Of a stretch of 64,000 nt of DNA, positions 60,587 through 64,000 are shown one piece after another. Numbering within the stretch: position 1 is the stretch's first letter; every line of letters begins with the position of its first letter. The notes beneath the pieces were generated by a model. That model searched no databases and was not told where the DNA came from. It saw only the letters and a program-made list of their open reading frames with translations. The stretch lies in contig JBILOY010000009.1 of assembly GCA_044374195.1 (NCBI GenBank), positions 33,359 through 97,358 on the forward strand. Reading direction: 5' to 3'. The position numbers were made by a program, and so were the translations under genes. The stretch is from CAIKZY01 sp044374195. GTDB lineage: Bacteria > Actinomycetota > Actinomycetes > S36-B12.

Positions 60587-61681
60587 CTAGTTCCCCTTCG
60601 ATTCGAGGTAATCCTGGAACTCGCGCTTGAAGACAAGGAACTTCTCGTACGACCTGGCGAACTTGGTCTCCTTGGTATCTGGATTCACTGTAACGAAATA
60701 CAGCCACTTCCCCTTCGCCGGATTCAGGGCTGCTTCGATAGCGGCATCTCCCGGCGAGTTAATCGGCGTCGGCGGCAAACCCTTGACTACGTAGCTGTTG
60801 TAAGGGGTCGCAGAATCCAGCTGCTCCTGCGAAAGATTGAGCGTGGTTACGCCGAGGCCATAAGCCACCGTCGAATCGAACTGAAGTGGCATATCGGCGT
60901 CGAGACGGTTGTACACAACGCGGGCGATTTTGGCGAAGTCGTTGGGCACGCCCTCGCCTTGGAGTAGTGAGGCAATTATCAAGATCTCGTAGGGGGTGCG
61001 TCCGATCTGCGCGGCACGAGTGACGAGGTTGGTATCTGCACTTGCTTGATCAAATCGCTTGACGAATGACCGCAAGAGTGACTGTGCGGTTTCGTCACCG
61101 GTGAGATCGTAGGTTGCGGGGAACATGAATCCCTCAGGCTTGTCATCCGACCAGGCGGGTAGATTCAACTGCGAAGGCTCTTGCAGAACAGCCTCGAACT
61201 CGGCCACAGGGATCGTGGTGGCAGAGGAGGCGGCCTCGAGAGTCTGAGTGAGTCGCAGCCCTTCTGGCAGCACTAGACGGCTTGCAGCACGAGACAGCGG
61301 GTCGAGCATCAGTGACACGGCGCCGTCGCCGCTCATCTGCTTCTTCAGGCTGTAAGTGCCTGGGCCAATTGTCGTGGCATCCTCGTTGGCACTTGCCGCG
61401 AGGACAAAGGCATCCGAAGTCTTGACAACGTCTGCCTCAGCGAGAGTGGCGCCCATTGCCGTGAGCGAATCACCCTTGTTCACCACGATGGTCACCGTCC
61501 CGGAACCCGGTCCGGGATAGTCATCACTGCCGGACGATGAGCGCACAATGGTGAGAGCTCCCCAACTGACACCAACGAGAACGAGCACGACTAGGGCCAG
61601 CGCGAGTGCACGCCCGATACCTGAACGATGCCGAGAAGGTGGCAGTGGATCGGTGCTGAGGAGATCGTCGAGTGATCCCAT
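60587..61681 (-). CDS. mltG: Endolytic transglycosylase MltG
   Basis: A 364-residue YceG-like protein with a single N-terminal transmembrane helix (about 22-46) and an outer domain. A LysM-like NKGDSLTAMG stretch follows the helix, and the catalytic glutamate lies in ASLLQGEGV; YNRLDADMPLQFDSTV and YVVKGLPPTPINSPG are conserved. It cuts nascent peptidoglycan strands. Its ATG overlaps the ruvX stop by one base (TGATG). Confidence 0.92.
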   Translation of the reverse strand: MGSLDDLLSTDPLPPSRHRSGIGRALALALVVLVLVGVSWGALTIVRSSSGSDDYPGPGSGTVTIVVNKGDSLTAMGATLAEADVVKTSDAFVLAASANEDATTIGPGTYSLKKQMSGDGAVSLMLDPLSRAASRLVLPEGLRLTQTLEAASSATTIPVAEFEAVLQEPSQLNLPAWSDDKPEGFMFPATYDLTGDETAQSLLRSFVKRFDQASADTNLVTRAAQIGRTPYEILIIASLLQGEGVPNDFAKIARVVYNRLDADMPLQFDSTVAYGLGVTTLNLSQEQLDSATPYNSYVVKGLPPTPINSPGDAAIEAALNPAKGKWLYFVTVNPDTKETKFARSYEKFLVFKREFQDYLESKGN

Positions 61682-62136
61682 CAGCTCTCCCTTCGGACCT
61701 CGGTGCCCATCGGAATTCCCGATGACCTCTCGCTATCCAAACATGTCTGGAGCAGGACGACTGCAGACGCGCTGTCGATGACCGAACGTGATGACTTCGT
61801 GGTCCGCCCTGCCTCGTGGAGACCTCGTTGCGCCTGAACAGTCGTGAGCCGCTCGTCATGAAGGCGAATAGGGATGTCAGTGACTGCGCTGAGTTCGTCA
61901 ACCCAGGAGTGCGTGTACTCCGCAGCGGCGCCGAGCACCCCGGACATCAAGATCGGAAGTCCGACAATGATCTCGATCGCCTCATACTCGACTGCGATAT
62001 CGCGAACAAGAAGAGCGGAGTTCTCCCCCGCCTTGACAGCATCCAGCGGGACGGCCAGGACCCCGTTCGGGTCACTGCGAGCGATTCCAATCCGCGCCTT
62101 GCCGACATCGCAGGCGAGTCGAACGCCGGTGCGCAT
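61681..62136 (-). CDS. ruvX: RuvX/YqgF Holliday-junction-resolvase-like nuclease
   Basis: A 151-residue RNase H-fold protein with catalytic aspartates in ACDVGKARIGIA (N-terminal) and DSASAVVLLQ (C-terminal), and DERLTTVQAQ between them. The family acts in rRNA 5'-end processing or junction resolution. The position alaS-ruvX-mltG is conserved in actinobacteria. Confidence 0.93.
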   Translation of the reverse strand: MRTGVRLACDVGKARIGIARSDPNGVLAVPLDAVKAGENSALLVRDIAVEYEAIEIIVGLPILMSGVLGAAAEYTHSWVDELSAVTDIPIRLHDERLTTVQAQRGLHEAGRTTKSSRSVIDSASAVVLLQTCLDSERSSGIPMGTEVRRES

Positions 62137-62138
62137 GA

Positions 62139-64000
62139 CTACTGGCCGAGCCGCTCGCGCACGAAGGACTCGACTGCAACGAAGGCGGAGTCGACGCCCT
62201 CAACACGAGTGCCTCCGCCGTGCGCGAAGTCAGGCTTGCCGCCACCCCTGCCGTCGATACTGGGCAGGGCAGCCTTGAGCAGTGAGTTGGCATCAACACC
62301 GAGGTCGATCGCCTTCTGGTTCGCGCCGGCGACAAGCGAAACCTTGCCCTCTTCGATCGCCGTGCCTACCAGCACGGCAGGGATCTCATCGCGCTGGCGC
62401 CCACGCGCCTGAGCCACGAGCTCGCGCAGGTCATTGGCGGTTGTGCCTGATGGTGCGGCGAATGCCCAGAATCGCACCGAGCCGATGTCCTTACCTTCAC
62501 CGATAATGCCGGACAAGTTCGTGGTGAGCTGAGCACTGCGCACCTTGGCCAGGTCGCGTTCAGCATCCTTAAGCGCGGTGATGGTCGCATTGATGCGATC
62601 CAACAGCTGATCTGCCGGCGCCTTGGTGAGTTCGGTCAGCCGGGTCACCAACAAGTGTTCCTTCGCAAGGAATGAATACGCGTCGGCACCCACCAACGCC
62701 TCAACACGTCGAACGCCCGCACCGATAGAGCCTTCAGACAAGAACGTGACAACGCCCAACTGGCCCGAACGCTGAGCGTGAGTACCGCCACACAGCTCAT
62801 GCGCCCAGTCTCCGACCGACACGACCCGCACCTTCTCGCCATACTTCTCGCCGAAAAGCGCCATCGCGCCCATAGCGCGAGCATCTGCCTGTGACATGAC
62901 GTTGGCAGTGACGGCAAGATCCTCGAGAAGCACCTCATTGACTCGCTGCTCAACTTCTTGCATGACCGCACCCGCCACGGCTGTCGGATTCGGGAAATCG
63001 AAACGAAGGCGCCCGGGCGCATTCTCAGAGCCCATCTGAGTAGCGGTGTCACCCAGGCGCTCACGGAAGGCGCGGTGAATCAAATGAGTAGCGGTGTGGG
63101 CACGAGAAATCGCCCGACGGCGAGTGACATCGACCTCGCTGATCACAACATCGCCCGTGGCAAGTTCCCCGGAGAGCACCTCACAACGGTGCACGAACAG
63201 ACCTGACAACGGCGTCTGGACGTCGTAGACATCCAGGATTAGACCTCCGCTGGAATGAAGTCGACCATGATCGCCGAGCTGTCCACCCGATTCCGCATAG
63301 AAGGGTGAGCGATTGAGAATGACCTCGACGTGTTGACCGACGGTAGCCGCGGGAACCGTGTTCCCATCAAGCAGGATTCCGATGACAGTCGATTCAGTCT
63401 GTGATTCGGAATATCCGGTGAACTCAGTGAGACCGCCCGTTTCGAGGATTTCGCGGTACGCAGTGGTCGCCACAAGCCCACTCTTGCGCTCGCGAGCATC
63501 AGCCTTGGCTCGCTCACGCTGCTGCTTCATCAGTGTTCTGAAACCATCCTCGTCAACCGACAAACCCTGCTCGGCTGCCATTTCCAAGGTGAGATCAAAC
63601 GGGAAGCCGTAGGTGTCGTGCAGGGCGAACGCCTCGTCACCGTTGAGCAAAGTTCCGCCGGACTTTCGGATATTCGCCACGGCGGTGTCGAAGATGGTCG
63701 TGCCGGTGCGCAGAGTCTGGAGGAAGGTCGCCTCTTCGGCAATGGAGATCTGACGAATGCGATTTGCCTCGTCGTTGAGCTCCGGGTACTGCGGCGCCAT
63801 GGTCTCGATTGTGCGATCGATCAAATCGCCCATGACGGGATCATGCGCGCCAATCAAACGCATCATTCGAATGGTGCGCCGCATGAGGCGGCGAAGCACG
63901 TATCCGCGCCCCTCATTGCCAGGTAGCACACCGTCGCCGATGAGGAAGGCACAGGTACGCGCGTGATCTGCGACGACTCGGAGCGCGACATCGCTCTTCT
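62139..64000 (-). CDS. alaS: Alanyl-tRNA synthetase (partial, N-terminus off the window)
   Basis: About 620 C-terminal residues of AlaS are visible; the frame runs off the right edge, and the class II catalytic core is largely missing. At the edge is LRVVADHARTCAFLIGDG followed by NEGRGYVLRR, the end of the aminoacylation domain. The editing domain has HTATHL and CGGTHAQRSG, the zinc-binding residues, and the C-terminus has the DHHA1-like GGRGGGKPDFAHGGG. It charges tRNA-Ala and clears misacylated Ser/Gly. It heads the visible alaS-ruvX-mltG-aro string; the stop is 2 bp before ruvX. Confidence 0.96.
   Translation of the reverse strand, partial: KSDVALRVVADHARTCAFLIGDGVLPGNEGRGYVLRRLMRRTIRMMRLIGAHDPVMGDLIDRTIETMAPQYPELNDEANRIRQISIAEEATFLQTLRTGTTIFDTAVANIRKSGGTLLNGDEAFALHDTYGFPFDLTLEMAAEQGLSVDEDGFRTLMKQQRERAKADARERKSGLVATTAYREILETGGLTEFTGYSESQTESTVIGILLDGNTVPAATVGQHVEVILNRSPFYAESGGQLGDHGRLHSSGGLILDVYDVQTPLSGLFVHRCEVLSGELATGDVVISEVDVTRRRAISRAHTATHLIHRAFRERLGDTATQMGSENAPGRLRFDFPNPTAVAGAVMQEVEQRVNEVLLEDLAVTANVMSQADARAMGAMALFGEKYGEKVRVVSVGDWAHELCGGTHAQRSGQLGVVTFLSEGSIGAGVRRVEALVGADAYSFLAKEHLLVTRLTELTKAPADQLLDRINATITALKDAERDLAKVRSAQLTTNLSGIIGEGKDIGSVRFWAFAAPSGTTANDLRELVAQARGRQRDEIPAVLVGTAIEEGKVSLVAGANQKAIDLGVDANSLLKAALPSIDGRGGGKPDFAHGGGTRVEGVDSAFVAVESFVRERLGQ

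Noticed and set aside
1..64000. CRISPR arrays, insertion sequences, prophage or attachment sites
   Set aside because: No spaced direct repeats, transposase, integrase or phage-like proteins were seen on either strand. The gene order is that of conserved actinobacterial core chromosome.

Overview
This 64 kb window is a gene-dense stretch of an actinobacterial (high-GC Gram-positive) chromosome, about 60 % GC by eye. Lineage markers visible in the proteins are WhiA, RbpA, OpcA, an ANTAR response regulator of the PdtaR type, an InhA-like enoyl reductase beside a MabA-like reductase, a SufR-led suf operon, a double-ACT SerB and a four-S1-domain RpsA. From memory, the gene order largely follows the Mycobacterium tuberculosis Rv1420-Rv1466 and Rv1626-Rv1638 blocks plus its aro-pepQ-efp-nusB block, so this is mostly conserved core chromosome. 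No insertion sequence, phage gene or CRISPR array was seen. The longest stretch without a gene is about 180 bp. A free-living, streamlined actinobacterium is an inference from this compactness.

Layout. 1-6.7 kb: a partial TauE/SafE permease and an ABC ATPase, serB, a SixA-like phosphatase, then dodecin-fabG-fabI (minus strand), a DUF3099 membrane protein, SURF1 and an atypical SDR. 6.7-15.5 kb: a minus-strand block with oleD, a fused oleBC, oleA, an ABC exporter, an enoyl-CoA hydratase-like protein and an ABC-F ATPase; oleA, oleBC and oleD encode head-to-head long-chain olefin synthesis. 15.5-21.9 kb: the suf Fe-S operon sufR-B-D-Rieske-C-S-U-T. 22-25.4 kb: an ABC-2 transporter pair, ctaA and ctaB (heme a). 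25.5-31.9 kb: tkt-tal-zwf-opcA-pgl (pentose phosphate pathway). 31.9-35.6 kb: gapA-pgk-tpiA-secG-rbpA. 35.7-43.4 kb: uvrA-uvrC-rapZ-yvcK-whiA. 43.4-53.3 kb: an MBL hydrolase, terC, uvrB, an acyl-CoA ligase, coaE, rpsA and polA. 53.3-54.4 kb: a thioesterase, pdtaR and an unusual short tRNA with anticodon CAA. 54.4-64 kb: the minus-strand operon alaS(partial)-ruvX-mltG-aroE-aroC-aroK-aroB-aroQ-pepQ-efp-nusB.

Two global features stand out. First, at least twelve transcription-unit-initial genes have a TAnnnT hexamer exactly 6-7 bp before an ATG or GTG start, the signature of leaderless mRNAs; several pairs sit head to head. Second, all eight convergent junctions overlap or are separated by at most 2 bp, often with both stop codons packed into one palindrome, leaving no room for intrinsic terminators. 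The most noteworthy individual items are the oleA-oleBC-oleD cluster, the class I tRNA carrying a leucine CAA anticodon, and a CAAC-N6-GTTG palindrome over the sufR start codon that matches the SufR operator described in cyanobacteria.
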